The translations under genes were made by a program, and so were the position numbers. The notes under the pieces are model-generated. The model was not told where the DNA came from and searched no databases. It saw only the letters and a program-made list of their open reading frames with translations. This document shows, one piece after another, positions 27,339-36,350 of a stretch of 52,668 bases of DNA. The stretch's first letter is position 1, and every line of letters starts with the position of its first letter. Source of the stretch: a virus; IMG/VR virus record IMGVR_UViG_3300025010_000079, positions 1 through 52,668 of that record; one strand, written 5' to 3'.

Positions 27339-28492
27339 ATTATTTTGATTCTTCTTACTTTGCCTTTTATATTTTTGGAATCCTTGTTTATTAAAGTGTT
27401 TGTAAGTTTATCATTGTCATCAATATATGTATCATTTATTCTTCTGGAAATATTTTTATCATGGGATTCTCCACAAAATAATTCTTCATTTTTCTTTATT
27501 GCTCTTGTTTGTTTGTTTTCTACATTTCCATGCAATCTTTTTGATATATCAACATTTAATGTCTGACAATGTATTTTTCTATCTTCTTCACTTAAAAGCA
27601 AGTCTAATAATTTATTTCTTTGTTGTATAATATGATCTTCATTACATATTATTTTATAAGAATTATAATAGTAGGCAATTTTAAGTTCATCAAGAATAAT
27701 ATCATCAACTTTTTCTTTAAATTCACTCCACATACTATTTCTTATTATCTCTTGCTTATTATTAAATCCCATACTTTCCATTGTGTTTCTTTCAGTGCGA
27801 AGTATAAATTTTTTCTCTGAAGTAGTTGCTTCTCTATGATGATAATCAATACGATTTACAATATTGTATTCAACTAATTTTTCGCCATATTCATCCTCCA
27901 ATGTATTCTTATTAATATTAAGACTTTGCTCATCTTCATTAATTCCAATTGTTACTAAATCACAAACAGTTAATTCACTTGACCAAAGAACTAATGATTG
28001 ACCCTTTAAATTATCTAATGCTTTTTCTAGATTTCTTTTCAACATTCCATCAGTTGATAAATACCATTCTTCAACTGTCTGTTTTTGTATTCCTATAAAT
28101 TCACTTAATTTTGGAATTCTTTCTTTACAATATGCATAATTATCATTTATCATTGCTAGTGATTTTAATAATTTATTTTTAGAAAGAAATACATTTCCAT
28201 TGTTTGTATCTTGTACTAAAAGATCAAGGATTAATAATTCAATTATTTCTATGTATTTTGTTTTATTACCACCTCCAGACTTATTTTTCCTACCATCTAC
28301 TTTTTCTAATGGAATCTCATATATCTCACTTACAGTATATAGTGTTTTATTTTTATGAATATTCATTAGACATTCTAATTCTTTTAGTTGTGATTGTTTT
28401 GCTCTTGTATTATTTTTTTGTTCTATAGATAGCACTTCACACAACTCCTTGTATTTATATGATTTATTAAACTCTATATTGTTTTTATTCAA
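27329..28492 (-). CDS. Possible replication initiator-like DNA-binding protein
   Basis: A 387-residue protein from TTG behind AAAGGATGTG. An N-terminal winged-helix-like region contains T-L-Y-T-V-S-E-I-Y-E-I-P-L-E-K-V-D-G-R, then a G-G-G-N-K-T-K-Y linker and L-I-L-D-L-L. The I-Y-E-x-P-L-x-K-x-D line recalls phage/plasmid replication-associated proteins of Bacillales. A second helix-turn-helix may be I-G-I-Q-K-Q-T-V-E-E-W-Y. The C-terminus is basic. It has its own consensus promoter. The initiator role is a guess from context. Confidence 0.45.
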   Translation of the reverse strand: MNKNNIEFNKSYKYKELCEVLSIEQKNNTRAKQSQLKELECLMNIHKNKTLYTVSEIYEIPLEKVDGRKNKSGGGNKTKYIEIIELLILDLLVQDTNNGNVFLSKNKLLKSLAMINDNYAYCKERIPKLSEFIGIQKQTVEEWYLSTDGMLKRNLEKALDNLKGQSLVLWSSELTVCDLVTIGINEDEQSLNINKNTLEDEYGEKLVEYNIVNRIDYHHREATTSEKKFILRTERNTMESMGFNNKQEIIRNSMWSEFKEKVDDIILDELKIAYYYNSYKIICNEDHIIQQRNKLLDLLLSEEDRKIHCQTLNVDISKRLHGNVENKQTRAIKKNEELFCGESHDKNISRRINDTYIDDNDKLTNTLINKDSKNIKGKVRRIKIIKT

Positions 28493-28693
28493 TAATTATT
28501 TTCACATCCTTTTGATATTTATTAATGGAATGAAAATTAAAATAGTGTTTCACATTGTTCAGCCCAATTTTAATTTATATGCTACGAAGAATATGTTTTA
28601 TTTTTGTATTTATGTAAAACCAACAATATCAATTTGCATCTGCAATATTTTTCTCCTTTCTTAATTTATTTCATAGTTATCCCTCACTTAATA

Positions 28694-28722
28694 ATTATAC
28701 CATACTAAAATAAACATGTCAA
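28694..28722 (-). promoter_or_regulatory. Consensus promoter of the initiator-like gene
   Basis: On the minus strand TTGACA (28722-28717), 17 nt, TATAAT (28699-28694): both boxes perfect. The leader of about 195 nt holds GAAAGGAG followed by a possible 11-codon peptide (M-Q-M-Q-I-D-I-V-G-F-T) before the main gene. Confidence 0.85.
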
Positions 28723-28768
28723 CATATTTTATTTATATATTTACAAAATAATTTAAAACATCAATACT

Positions 28769-29440
28769 CTACATCATCTCAATAAAAGGTATTAAAATTC
28801 TAGGAGATGCAATACCAGTATTTGATATAGTATGTGTTGCACCTGTGATTCCAAATCTTTTACTTTGTTCTTCACCAAAATAACTACAACTATGAGTTTC
28901 TAACCAATTATATTGTTTTGTTTTTACTTCTATATCATATTTCTTTATATGATATCCAGAATCTATTTTGCTAACATCTATAACTCTATACTCAATATTA
29001 TATTTATCCAAGAATGATGTAGCATTGGAAAGTAATAAATCAAAATTCTCCTCCCAATCACAGTCATTACAGAAACAAAATTGCTCAAGTTTAACAAATT
29101 CTTTACATCTTTTTAATCCTTCATAGCCATAATTTTCATGTCTAAAGCATTGATTTTTAGAATAAATGAGTTGTGGTTTAACATAAGAATCTGAGTAATA
29201 TTGTAATATTCCTTGCTCTGCCGAACCAGATAAATTATGTATATGATCTACTGAAAGAGATTTAACAATATCTTCAATACCTTGTCTTTCAAAACTATTC
29301 CATCTTGTTAAACTTGGAATTGATAAATATCTAAACCCCTTACCATCTAACATATCTTCAAATTCTATGAATAGTTTCTTTTCTAATAGAGATAGTTCAA
29401 ATCCTAAATTATAAATACCACTTTCTACTTCATATTTCAT
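28769..29440 (-). CDS. Seryl-tRNA-synthetase-like catalytic core (no tRNA-binding arm)
   Basis: A 223-residue protein aligning by eye to the class II catalytic domain of SerRS. The TAE-like loop is S71-G-S-A-E-Q-G; motif 2 is C98-F-R100-H-E102, with E-F-V-K-L-E119 after it; Y-D169-I-E171 and E181-T-H-S-C-S match the serine-site region; motif 3 is N207-T-G-I-A-S-P-R214. The N-terminal coiled-coil arm that grips tRNA is absent and the end is short. Adenylate-forming residues look intact, so it may activate serine or a similar amino acid for another acceptor, as the aa:carrier-protein ligases do. It is last in an operon with MazG-like and radical SAM genes. Confidence 0.82.
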   Translation of the reverse strand: MKYEVESGIYNLGFELSLLEKKLFIEFEDMLDGKGFRYLSIPSLTRWNSFERQGIEDIVKSLSVDHIHNLSGSAEQGILQYYSDSYVKPQLIYSKNQCFRHENYGYEGLKRCKEFVKLEQFCFCNDCDWEENFDLLLSNATSFLDKYNIEYRVIDVSKIDSGYHIKKYDIEVKTKQYNWLETHSCSYFGEEQSKRFGITGATHTISNTGIASPRILIPFIEMM

Positions 29441-29459
29441 TTTGTATTCTTCCTTTCTT

Positions 29460-30251
29460 TTAGTAAATTAATTTATCTCCATACCATACTAGATTATGAA
29501 TTGTCTTATCTTTGTTATAATCTTTATTGCTAAATAATGAGATTTGTTTTTCGTTGTGATTCCAAATATGATTATTAAATTCATATCCTATATAATCAAA
29601 ACTTGTATCTAAAACAAATCTAGTTGTATCGACATCATTATAATTTAATCCATTTTCAGATATCCATTTAGTATATTCATTATTTTGATTTTCTTGAGTG
29701 TCTAATATTTTTAATGCGATAGTTTCAATGTTTCTGTACTGAATTAAATATTTCTTAATATCATGATTCATAAATGGAGATAAATTTCTAAGTAGTACAT
29801 AGTTTAATCTAATTCTTGCATTGTGGAAATTTTTGGTTAAAGTATAATCATTTTTATAATGTAATACAGAACTATCAACATCATAATATTCACTTATTCT
29901 TGTAATTTCAATAAGCCAATCTTTAAATAAATAGAATAATTTATCATTGTAAAATAGATTACCAGATGTTTGAATTCTATAATCTTCAAATAGTCCTGAA
30001 TTAGTTACGATTGATACAATTTCTTGTAAATATTCATATGTATAGTAAGATGGTTCACCATTGCCACTTAATACAAAGTATTTGAACTTTGCTTTATCTT
30101 GGATTAGTTTATCAATTTGCATTTTAAATTGAATTAAATCTTCATTAACTTCAGGTAATCTCTCTATTTTAGCTATACAATAAGGGCAATTTTTATTACA
30201 TTTATAGGATGATAATATCATGATAAAGTCTTTATAATCCAAATTATTCAC
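29460..30251 (-). CDS. Small radical SAM enzyme in the MazG/SerRS-like operon
   Basis: A 263-residue protein. The cluster is C18-N-K-N-C22-P-Y-C25; L-S-G-N-G-E-P67 is the SAM-binding GGE-type motif; the remainder is a partial TIM barrel ending at V-W-Y-G-D-K-L-I-Y. No second cluster (SPASM-type cysteines) is visible. It overlaps the MazG-like gene by 8 bp and lies 19 nt before the SerRS-like gene. This tight spacing says the three products belong to one pathway. The substrate cannot be read from sequence. Confidence 0.85.
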   Translation of the reverse strand: MNNLDYKDFIMILSSYKCNKNCPYCIAKIERLPEVNEDLIQFKMQIDKLIQDKAKFKYFVLSGNGEPSYYTYEYLQEIVSIVTNSGLFEDYRIQTSGNLFYNDKLFYLFKDWLIEITRISEYYDVDSSVLHYKNDYTLTKNFHNARIRLNYVLLRNLSPFMNHDIKKYLIQYRNIETIALKILDTQENQNNEYTKWISENGLNYNDVDTTRFVLDTSFDYIGYEFNNHIWNHNEKQISLFSNKDYNKDKTIHNLVWYGDKLIY

Positions 30252-30480
30252 CTTCCATTGCTACTTTACTTCTAAGTTTTGCAAATGCTATTAATTGTTC
30301 TAATGTAAAACCATATTTCTTAGATACTCCCTCTACTGCACCAATAATATCTGATAGTTCTATTAGAAGCATTAAGTCTTGATTTTGAGACTCTGCGTCA
30401 TATGCTTCTTCTAGTTCTTCTTTAATTTTTGATAATTCTCCATAGATTCCTTTTTGTATTTTTGCTTTGTGGAATTTCAT
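30244..30480 (-). CDS. MazG-like nucleotide pyrophosphohydrolase
   Basis: A 78-residue protein. The metal-binding pattern E-E-L-E-E ... E-L-S-D-I-I-G-A-V-E (about residues 20-52) is that of the all-alpha MazG/dUTPase-2 superfamily, which removes pyrophosphate from (d)NTPs or related nucleotides. It is shorter than full MazG, like other phage MazG-like proteins. It is first in the operon, directly behind a consensus promoter. Confidence 0.75.
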   Translation of the reverse strand: MKFHKAKIQKGIYGELSKIKEELEEAYDAESQNQDLMLLIELSDIIGAVEGVSKKYGFTLEQLIAFAKLRSKVAMEGE

Positions 30481-30528
30481 TAGTGGTTACTCCTTTCTTA
30501 GTAATTTTTTATATTTATCCATATACTA

Positions 30529-30557
30529 ATTGTACCACAGTAACTAAGTTATGTCAA
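30529..30557 (-). promoter_or_regulatory. Consensus promoter of the MazG-radical SAM-SerRS-like operon
   Basis: On the minus strand TTGACA (30557-30552), 17 nt, TACAAT (30534-30529). The distance to the MazG-like ATG is about 50 nt, with GGAG in between. Confidence 0.82.
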
Positions 30558-30559
30558 AT

Positions 30560-31077
30560 AAATTTATTTTAGCATTTATGAATTATTATATGCTTTATAA
30601 TAATAAATTTTTACCAGAGGAATTATTTTTATAATCCTTGAAAGCATTGTTAGAGTAGTGTTACGGAGATTTGTATGGATGAAGTGTATTATTAGTATAG
30701 CATCTCATCCGAGTGATTTGCTGTAATTGGCGTGTAAGTAAGGATGTAGGGATTATTAGATTTGTGTTGTCTGGTAAATTTTTATGAATAGATTTGATTT
30801 TTTAATATTTTAGATTTGGGAAAATATTTTTACTAAATTTTAAGGAGTAGTATATGAGGTATAATTGATTCGAACTATAATGTAATTATACGCCCCCGTA
30901 TATAAGAAGAGATTATTATGATATGTTATAAATGCTGTTGTATAAGGATTTGTAGTAATTTTATGGAGGGTTTATGTAGATGGATATTTTGATTTTTATG
31001 GATGCATTTATTGTAATTATTGTTTTGGTAATTTGTTCGATTGGATTGAAATAGATTTATTATTTAGAAAATTATAT
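30560..31077. other. Gene-free, C-poor stretch
   Basis: About 500 bp without a credible gene. The plus strand is rich in A, G and T and nearly lacks C over long runs, for example one C in 30781-30840. It is unlike the C-rich plus strand of the minus-strand genes to its left. Confidence 0.4.
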
Positions 31078-31106
31078 TTGACTTTGTATTTAATAAATGT
31101 TATACT
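31078..31106 (+). promoter_or_regulatory. Promoter upstream of the broken zinc-finger/nuclease gene
   Basis: TTGACT, a 17-nt spacer and TATACT. It is the first plus-strand promoter of the window and serves the short peptide and the gene from 31233. Confidence 0.7.
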
Positions 31107-31146
31107 TAGGTGTGGAGGAATTACCACAATAATTTTGAGAGGATTG

Positions 31147-31203
31147 ATGCTTATTGAATGGATTATAGTTATAAAAGTTATAAATAAAATACTGTACAAC
31201 TAA
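31147..31203 (+). CDS. Possible hydrophobic leader peptide
   Basis: An 18-residue open frame, M-L-I-E-W-I-I-V-I-K-V-I-N-K-I-L-Y-N, behind GAGAGGATTG. It sits between the promoter and the gene at 31233. It could be a leader peptide or a small membrane peptide, or chance. Confidence 0.25.
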   Translation: MLIEWIIVIKVINKILYN

Positions 31204-31232
31204 ATATATAATAAGAAGGAGAAAAGAATAAA

Positions 31233-32042
31233 TTGATAAATCAAGAAGAGAAATTAATAGGAGAAGTTAAAGTACCAGTTATTAGAGAGGATGGAGAATT
31301 GTATTATCCGATAAGTTTTATCACAAAAAAGATTTTATTAAAACAAACTAGTCAAAATCAATTACATAAAGAGTATTCCAAGTATATTAAGAAGTTTAAG
31401 ATAGATTATGGATCAAATGTTTTAGGGGGAACACAGGATGTTAACTGTATTAATGAAGAAGGATTAAGACAAATAATAAATATTAGCAGAGTAAGTAGAC
31501 TATCCGTAGAGAAAAGAAAAGGTATGAATATATTATTAGAGTATTTGCATATGGAGACAGTCAGTGAAGATATTAAATATGATCAATTTTCCAAAGAGAT
31601 TAGCAAGGAAGTTATAAATAAATATAACGAATACATTAGAGACTGTATTTATAATGTATTAGAATCAGATCCTAATATTATTTGGCAGAAATGTGATAAA
31701 TGTAATAATTATTATCCATATCACAATAATTTCTTTAATTTTAGTAAAGAATACAATGAAAAATACCCATTAAGTACATCATGTAAAACATGTGACCCTT
31801 GGGATCACAATAGAAGTAAGACGTTTATTAAAGGCAAGGATAGTAATTTAAACCTTATATATAATACATATGGCTCAACAATGTATAATATTTATAAGAG
31901 TCATGACACTATATTGATATTTAATCATTGGAGAAAAATTGGTAAGATGAATTTACCTAATATATTACAAAATAAAGAAGACAAATTAATAATTATAAAA
32001 TATATGTATGAAAAAGGTGAATTTAAACAATATAAACAATAA
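31233..32042 (+). CDS. Zinc-finger DNA-binding protein, 5' part of a gene cut by an in-frame stop
   Basis: A 269-residue product from TTG behind AAGGAG. The N-terminal 110 residues resemble a Bro-N/antirepressor-like domain (V-P-V-I-R-E-D-G-E-L-Y-Y-P). A zinc finger follows (C154, C157, C184, C187). The frame stops at a single TAA (32040-32042) and then continues open in the same phase to 32957, so this is the front part of a protein of about 575 residues. Either a nonsense mutation broke it or two proteins are now made. Confidence 0.6.
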   Translation: MINQEEKLIGEVKVPVIREDGELYYPISFITKKILLKQTSQNQLHKEYSKYIKKFKIDYGSNVLGGTQDVNCINEEGLRQIINISRVSRLSVEKRKGMNILLEYLHMETVSEDIKYDQFSKEISKEVINKYNEYIRDCIYNVLESDPNIIWQKCDKCNNYYPYHNNFFNFSKEYNEKYPLSTSCKTCDPWDHNRSKTFIKGKDSNLNLIYNTYGSTMYNIYKSHDTILIFNHWRKIGKMNLPNILQNKEDKLIIIKYMYEKGEFKQYKQ

Positions 32043-32957
32043 GATAGTAAATCTATTAAAGAAATTTGTGGATTTGGTTTAACGCATGTTAGTATAGAAG
32101 ATATATATAATTATGTATTAGGAATGGATTATTATGACTGCAAAAGCATTGTAAATGATATTAGTGGTGCAAAATTGATTTTGGATAAATATTTTCTAGA
32201 AAATCAAAACAATGAAAAAAATATTTATGAATATAGTTATTATGAAATTATAAGGGAATGTAAATTAGGAGGTTATTTATATAAACATTATGAAAATTCA
32301 TTACTTGATTTTATTATGGATTATTATAATAATGAATATCCATCTTACAAATTCAAAGGAGGATATATTAAATATTGGTCAAAGCAAGAGAATAGAATTA
32401 GAGCTTTAAAATATTTTATAGAAGAAGATATGAAGATTGAGTTAGTTAAAGTTCCTTTGTATATTACTTTGACCGCTTTAAAAATTAATGGTACATCAAC
32501 ATTATATAATGTTTGTAAAAATTATTATGATAGTTTGTTTGATTGGGTTAATGAGGTATATCCAAATAAGTTTGATCCTAAAGATTTTGATATTCATTAT
32601 GTAAGAAATAATTTTGATTCTATTGAGGAAGCAGAAGTACATGATATATTAAAAGAAAAATTCAAACATAAGGTAGTTTACAATCCAAATAATACAGATA
32701 GAACAATAAAGATTGGAGGAAAGGTTCCAGATTGGTTTATATTTGGGATGGATAAGTGCTATATAGTAGAATATTTTGGATTGAATCTTGATAGAAATAC
32801 TTCTCATAATAGTAGGATAGAAGATTATAAGGAGAGAACTGAAGGAAAGATTGAGATTTATGAGCAATTAGATGGATATGGTAAGGTCTTTATATTTCCT
32901 GATGATTTAAAAGATAATTTTAGTGGACTGATGGAAAAGATAAAATTTATTCATTGA
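32043..32957 (+). pseudogene. 3' part of the broken gene: Vsr-like/EDxHD-type nuclease domain
   Basis: The frame is open from the codon after the TAA at 32040 (D-S-K-S-I-K-E-I-C-G); an internal ATG at 32124 could start a 277-residue product but lacks a good ribosome binding site. The C-terminal 110 residues look like a PD-(D/E)XK/Vsr-type nuclease: V-H-D-I-L-K-E, then V-P-D-W-F-I-F and Y-I-V-E-Y-F-G-L. Together with the zinc-finger half it resembles phage homing endonucleases of the EDxHD kind. A terminator follows at 33054. Confidence 0.6.
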
Positions 32958-33053
32958 TTGTGGTAATTGTGATTTAATTAATTTTGGATTGGAGTGATTT
33001 TAAATTATAAAATAAATTTATATTATTTTAAGTAAATATTTGCATCGTTTGAT

Positions 33054-33089
33054 TAGAGTTTGGTATTCGTACTAGACTCTATTTTTTTG
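33054..33089 (+). terminator. Intrinsic terminator after the broken nuclease gene
   Basis: TAGAGT (33054-33059) pairs with ACTCTA (33076-33081) and is followed by seven T. Confidence 0.65.
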
Positions 33090-35084
33090 TTTATGTTTAA
33101 TTATTATGTAATTGTACAATGTTATTAATGGATTATTATTTGGAGATTAATTATGTATAAATGATATTGATTTTATTTCGATGTTGTTTAATATTATTTA
33201 TTATTCTATATAGAAAATTGATTATAAGACGTTTGATTTAATTATTTGATAGAATGTTAAAATGGTTTATTTAAGTGGAATATGAGGGTGTTTGTAGATG
33301 ATATTGTTTGACATTATGATAATATATTGGTGTAAAATAGAGTATAGAATATGAGAAATGAATAATGAAGTATAGTTACTTAGGCCCAAGATTATTGTTA
33401 GTATGATGTAGATTATATCGAAGAAATAGCGAGTTAGATATTGTGTTTTTTTCGTATTGGAATTTTAGATAATGTATGGGAATTGAAATGGTAGTGTACT
33501 CGCACTCGTAGTCAATTCGAGTGTCGATTTAGATGTACTCTGTCGAATACTGTCGAAATAAAAAGTTGGGTTTTTGTAATCCCACGCCCCTTATTGGCAT
33601 GGTTTTTGAAAGTGAATATCAGCACAGGTTTTTGCTATAGTCTATGCTTATGACAAACTAAAACTAATCAATCCGGCCAAAGCAAAAAACGCTACAACCC
33701 GCCTATAGCTTCATTCTCACTCTAATATGAATGTTACTAAAGATGCTTGTGTAACATTCGGTTAGAATTGAGGGTAGTTATGGTATGGGCCGGATGATTT
33801 GGAGAGCTTAAAGGGTGAATTTGTGGCAGGAAATTGAAAGGGAATGATAATAGATAATGTCCTGGCATTACATCGGCTACACTCGGTAACGATAATGTCG
33901 AATTGATTGTAATGGATGAAATGGAATGATTATAGAGAGAATGAAGCAATTTATGGGCCTTATTATTATTGTGCGTTATAACGCTCAAAATATCGGATCT
34001 TATAACATAGGCGAAGTTGTTGAAGTATTACAAGTGTAAACACAACTACAAATGTAATCAATGTATTGCAACAGTATACAAATGTATACCTAGTATAAAA
34101 AAGATACTAACTATATTAAACATATTATTATACAATTACACAACCACATCATACCATCACATGAATTCTTAATGCAGTCATATGAACTCATTATAATAAA
34201 TCTAATCAAATAACCATCTTCTCCAATCATACATCAACACAATACAGTCACTTGACTACATTACACCTTCATATAATAATAATCTCATTATACTATCACT
34301 CTAACCTCATTACATGATCACAATTATCACATACAAAAATCATATACCATCATAATCCAAACTAATACCAACTATCTCGCTAAACAATATATCACACTAA
34401 ACTACTCAACATTAATACATACCATATCACTTGGTATTATATCCTATCATTATACTATACATTAAATCATACTAATTCACTAGAATATAATCCATACTAT
34501 TCCTCTATACATTAATCCTAATCATATTAAAACATCTCCAATCAAATCCTATGCCAAAAACCCTAAAATCACGACACACCCGATACCGTGTAGAAAAATT
34601 TTAGTATAAACCCTAAAATAAAATTCTACACACTTATATAACCCTCTAAACCTCAAACCGCTTAAAAGCCCCTTTCTGTCTCTCTCACGCAATATTTTAT
34701 TTCTTGCTTCAATACATCCTATCAACTCATACTTTACACTTGGCATACATATTGCATAGCATACAGCAATACAACCAACTTTAGCAAACATACTGCAATC
34801 CGGTTAACTCTAACCATCTTACAGAGATATAATGCTAACCTCTAACACTCTGTTACTATTTGATCAATCTTTATTTGTTACCTCTTATCTTATCCATTAT
34901 TGCTTCTATTTTACTCATCCCTAACATTCTCCCTCTATCACTTCTAAACCTCTTAAAACACCATTCTAGGGCTTATAAGCCCAACATAATAACCTTATTA
35001 ACCTTCATTCTGTATGTACAATTTTATCCCTATATAATAGGAAACAACTATAAAAATAAATATTTGAAAACCCCCTAAAACCTA
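33090..35084. other. 2-kb gene desert with a strand-composition flip near 34.0 kb
   Basis: No gene on either strand is convincing. Left of about 33,980 the plus strand is G/T-rich and C-poor (33241-33300: 16 G, no C); right of about 34,030 it is C-rich and G-poor (34261-34320: 15 C, 1 G). A perfect 12-bp palindrome, GCGTTATAACGC, lies at 33973-33984, at the flip. CACTCG/CGAGTG (about 33503-33523) and two CTGTCGAA copies (about 33540-33557) lie 450 bp to the left. A replication or mobility site is possible. Confidence 0.45.
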
Positions 35085-35112
35085 TTGCGTTAACTCTCAA
35101 AATGGTTATAAT
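35085..35112 (+). promoter_or_regulatory. Promoter of the first plus-strand cassette
   Basis: TTGCGT, a 16-nt spacer and TATAAT with a TGG extension before the -10 box. It marks the left end of the plus-strand gene train. Confidence 0.65.
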
Positions 35113-35148
35113 TATATATAAGAGGTTAAATAAAAGGGAGTGTTGAAT

Positions 35149-35493
35149 ATGACTAAAGCAGAACAAATTTATACAGCTACTCGTTGTGAGTGTATTAAAA
35201 CAATTGAAAACTGGGGATATAAAACAAACCCAAATGGAACTGCAATTGGGTGCAGTAAACTAGCTACAGACAAAGAAACAAGCACAAGAACCATTAACGA
35301 TATTACTAAAATCTTAGACAGAAAATACAAAGATATAAACATAGACAAAGACCTTGGAATACTAACCGAGGCAGAAGCAAAAAAGGAAACACAAATTTTA
35401 AACATGATCAAATCAACAGTAAACAATCGGAAACAAAGAATAATAGAATTTAATGAAGAATTAAAAAATATTGTTAAGAAAGGAGAATATTAA
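35149..35493 (+). CDS. Hypothetical protein
   Basis: 114 residues from ATG 35149, behind AAAGGGAGTG. Mostly helical and charged, with M-T-K-A-E-Q-I-Y-T-A-T-R-C-E-C at the N-terminus. Not recognised. It is followed after 2 nt by the next small gene, so the two form one unit. Confidence 0.6.
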   Translation: MTKAEQIYTATRCECIKTIENWGYKTNPNGTAIGCSKLATDKETSTRTINDITKILDRKYKDINIDKDLGILTEAEAKKETQILNMIKSTVNNRKQRIIEFNEELKNIVKKGEY

Positions 35494-35495
35494 AG

Positions 35496-35654
35496 ATGAT
35501 TACTATCGAAGAATCTCCTGAATATTCGCGATGTACATCTTGCTTTGAAAAAGATAATTTAAAAAATCTAATTATTGGATCAATACAAATAACTATATGT
35601 CATAAATGCAGTAAAGAAATTACAAATCTTTTAAAAGATGCTTTAGACTTCTGA
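35496..35654 (+). CDS. Small zinc-ribbon protein
   Basis: 52 residues, with AAAGGAG upstream of ATG 35496. Two CxxC knuckles (C-T-S-C and C-H-K-C) spaced by about 22 residues form a zinc ribbon. It ends before a terminator at 35713. Confidence 0.65.
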   Translation: MITIEESPEYSRCTSCFEKDNLKNLIIGSIQITICHKCSKEITNLLKDALDF

Positions 35655-35712
35655 GTTACGATGAACAATTGGAGTATAGAAAAGCGCAATTGAAAAATTA
35701 AGTTGAAATACT

Positions 35713-35739
35713 AGAAGGTTAAAATGCCTTCTTTTTTTT
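35713..35739 (+). terminator. Intrinsic terminator
   Basis: AGAAGG/CCTTCT with an 8-nt loop, then T8. Confidence 0.75.
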
Positions 35740-35882
35740 GCCCAAATAAAACCTATATTGTATGGGATAGTGCGGAGCCACTTAAGAACAAAATAATTAT
35801 TTCTAAACTATTCTATTTTGTTAAAATCTGTGATAGTATTAATCAAATCTAATTTTAGGGAATTGAAAGGGGAATACATATT

Positions 35883-36110
35883 ATGTCAAACATGAGTTAT
35901 TGCAAATTTGAAAATACAGACAATGACCTCCAGGAATGCCTTGACGCACTGAGAGAAAGAAACATTTCTTCAAACAGTGAAAAGCGGGCAGCAAACAGAA
36001 TTTTACAGACTGTTCTTTTATTTCTGGAAGATGAAGGAATTATAGAAAATTATAATGCTGGAAAGATAAAGAAAATTATTGAAGAATGCGAAAAGCAAGA
36101 AGATGAATAA
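35883..36110 (+). CDS. Hypothetical helical protein
   Basis: 75 residues behind GAAAGGGGAA. It reads M-S-N-M-S-Y-C-K-F-E-N-T-D-N-D-L-Q-E-C-L-D-A-L and is helical throughout; the N-terminal M-S-Y-C-K-F-E-N-T line is common in small phage/plasmid proteins. It is a single-gene cassette ended by the terminator at 36123. Confidence 0.65.
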   Translation: MSNMSYCKFENTDNDLQECLDALRERNISSNSEKRAANRILQTVLLFLEDEGIIENYNAGKIKKIIEECEKQEDE

Positions 36111-36122
36111 AAGCCACAAACT

Positions 36123-36152
36123 AAGAACTAAGCAATTAGTTCTTTTTCTTTT
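36123..36152 (+). terminator. Intrinsic terminator with TTTTTCTTTT tail
   Basis: AAGAACTAA/TTAGTTCTT around a 4-nt loop, then TTTCTTTT. It is the first of the cassette terminators that share this tail. Confidence 0.75.
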
Positions 36153-36284
36153 ACCTTCATATCCTCCTACACGCTCACAAATACCCTGTAATAGTTCAGA
36201 ACTCCATATCATATATAATCGCACCACTAGCAAAACATAACCTTTTAAACCTCTATCAGATGTAAAAATAATTTTTCTAGACAT

Positions 36285-36313
36285 GACTATTTTTATTGAT
36301 TCTGTGATATAAT
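36285..36313 (+). promoter_or_regulatory. Extended -10 promoter
   Basis: TGTGATATAAT (TATAAT at 36308-36313) with a weak -35 (GACTAT at 36285) 17 nt upstream. The TGTGATAT-type -10 recurs before other cassettes, for example near 38,440 and 47,915. Confidence 0.55.
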
Positions 36314-36350
36314 ATAAATATCAGATACATATTTTAAGGAGGTTTTTTGA

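Noticed and set aside
32040-32042. TAA read as a sense codon (recoding)
   Set aside because: Most other genes in the window use TAA as a stop, so a changed code is unlikely; a nonsense mutation is simpler.
33960-34000. dif/Xer site at the composition flip
   Set aside because: GTGCGTTATAACG only loosely recalls a XerC arm and no matching XerD arm follows.
33737-35078. Frames of 72-83 codons in the gene desert
   Set aside because: They arise from G-poor or C-poor composition, lack ribosome binding sites and show no domain; the hydrophobic one near 34.9 kb is explained by T/C richness.
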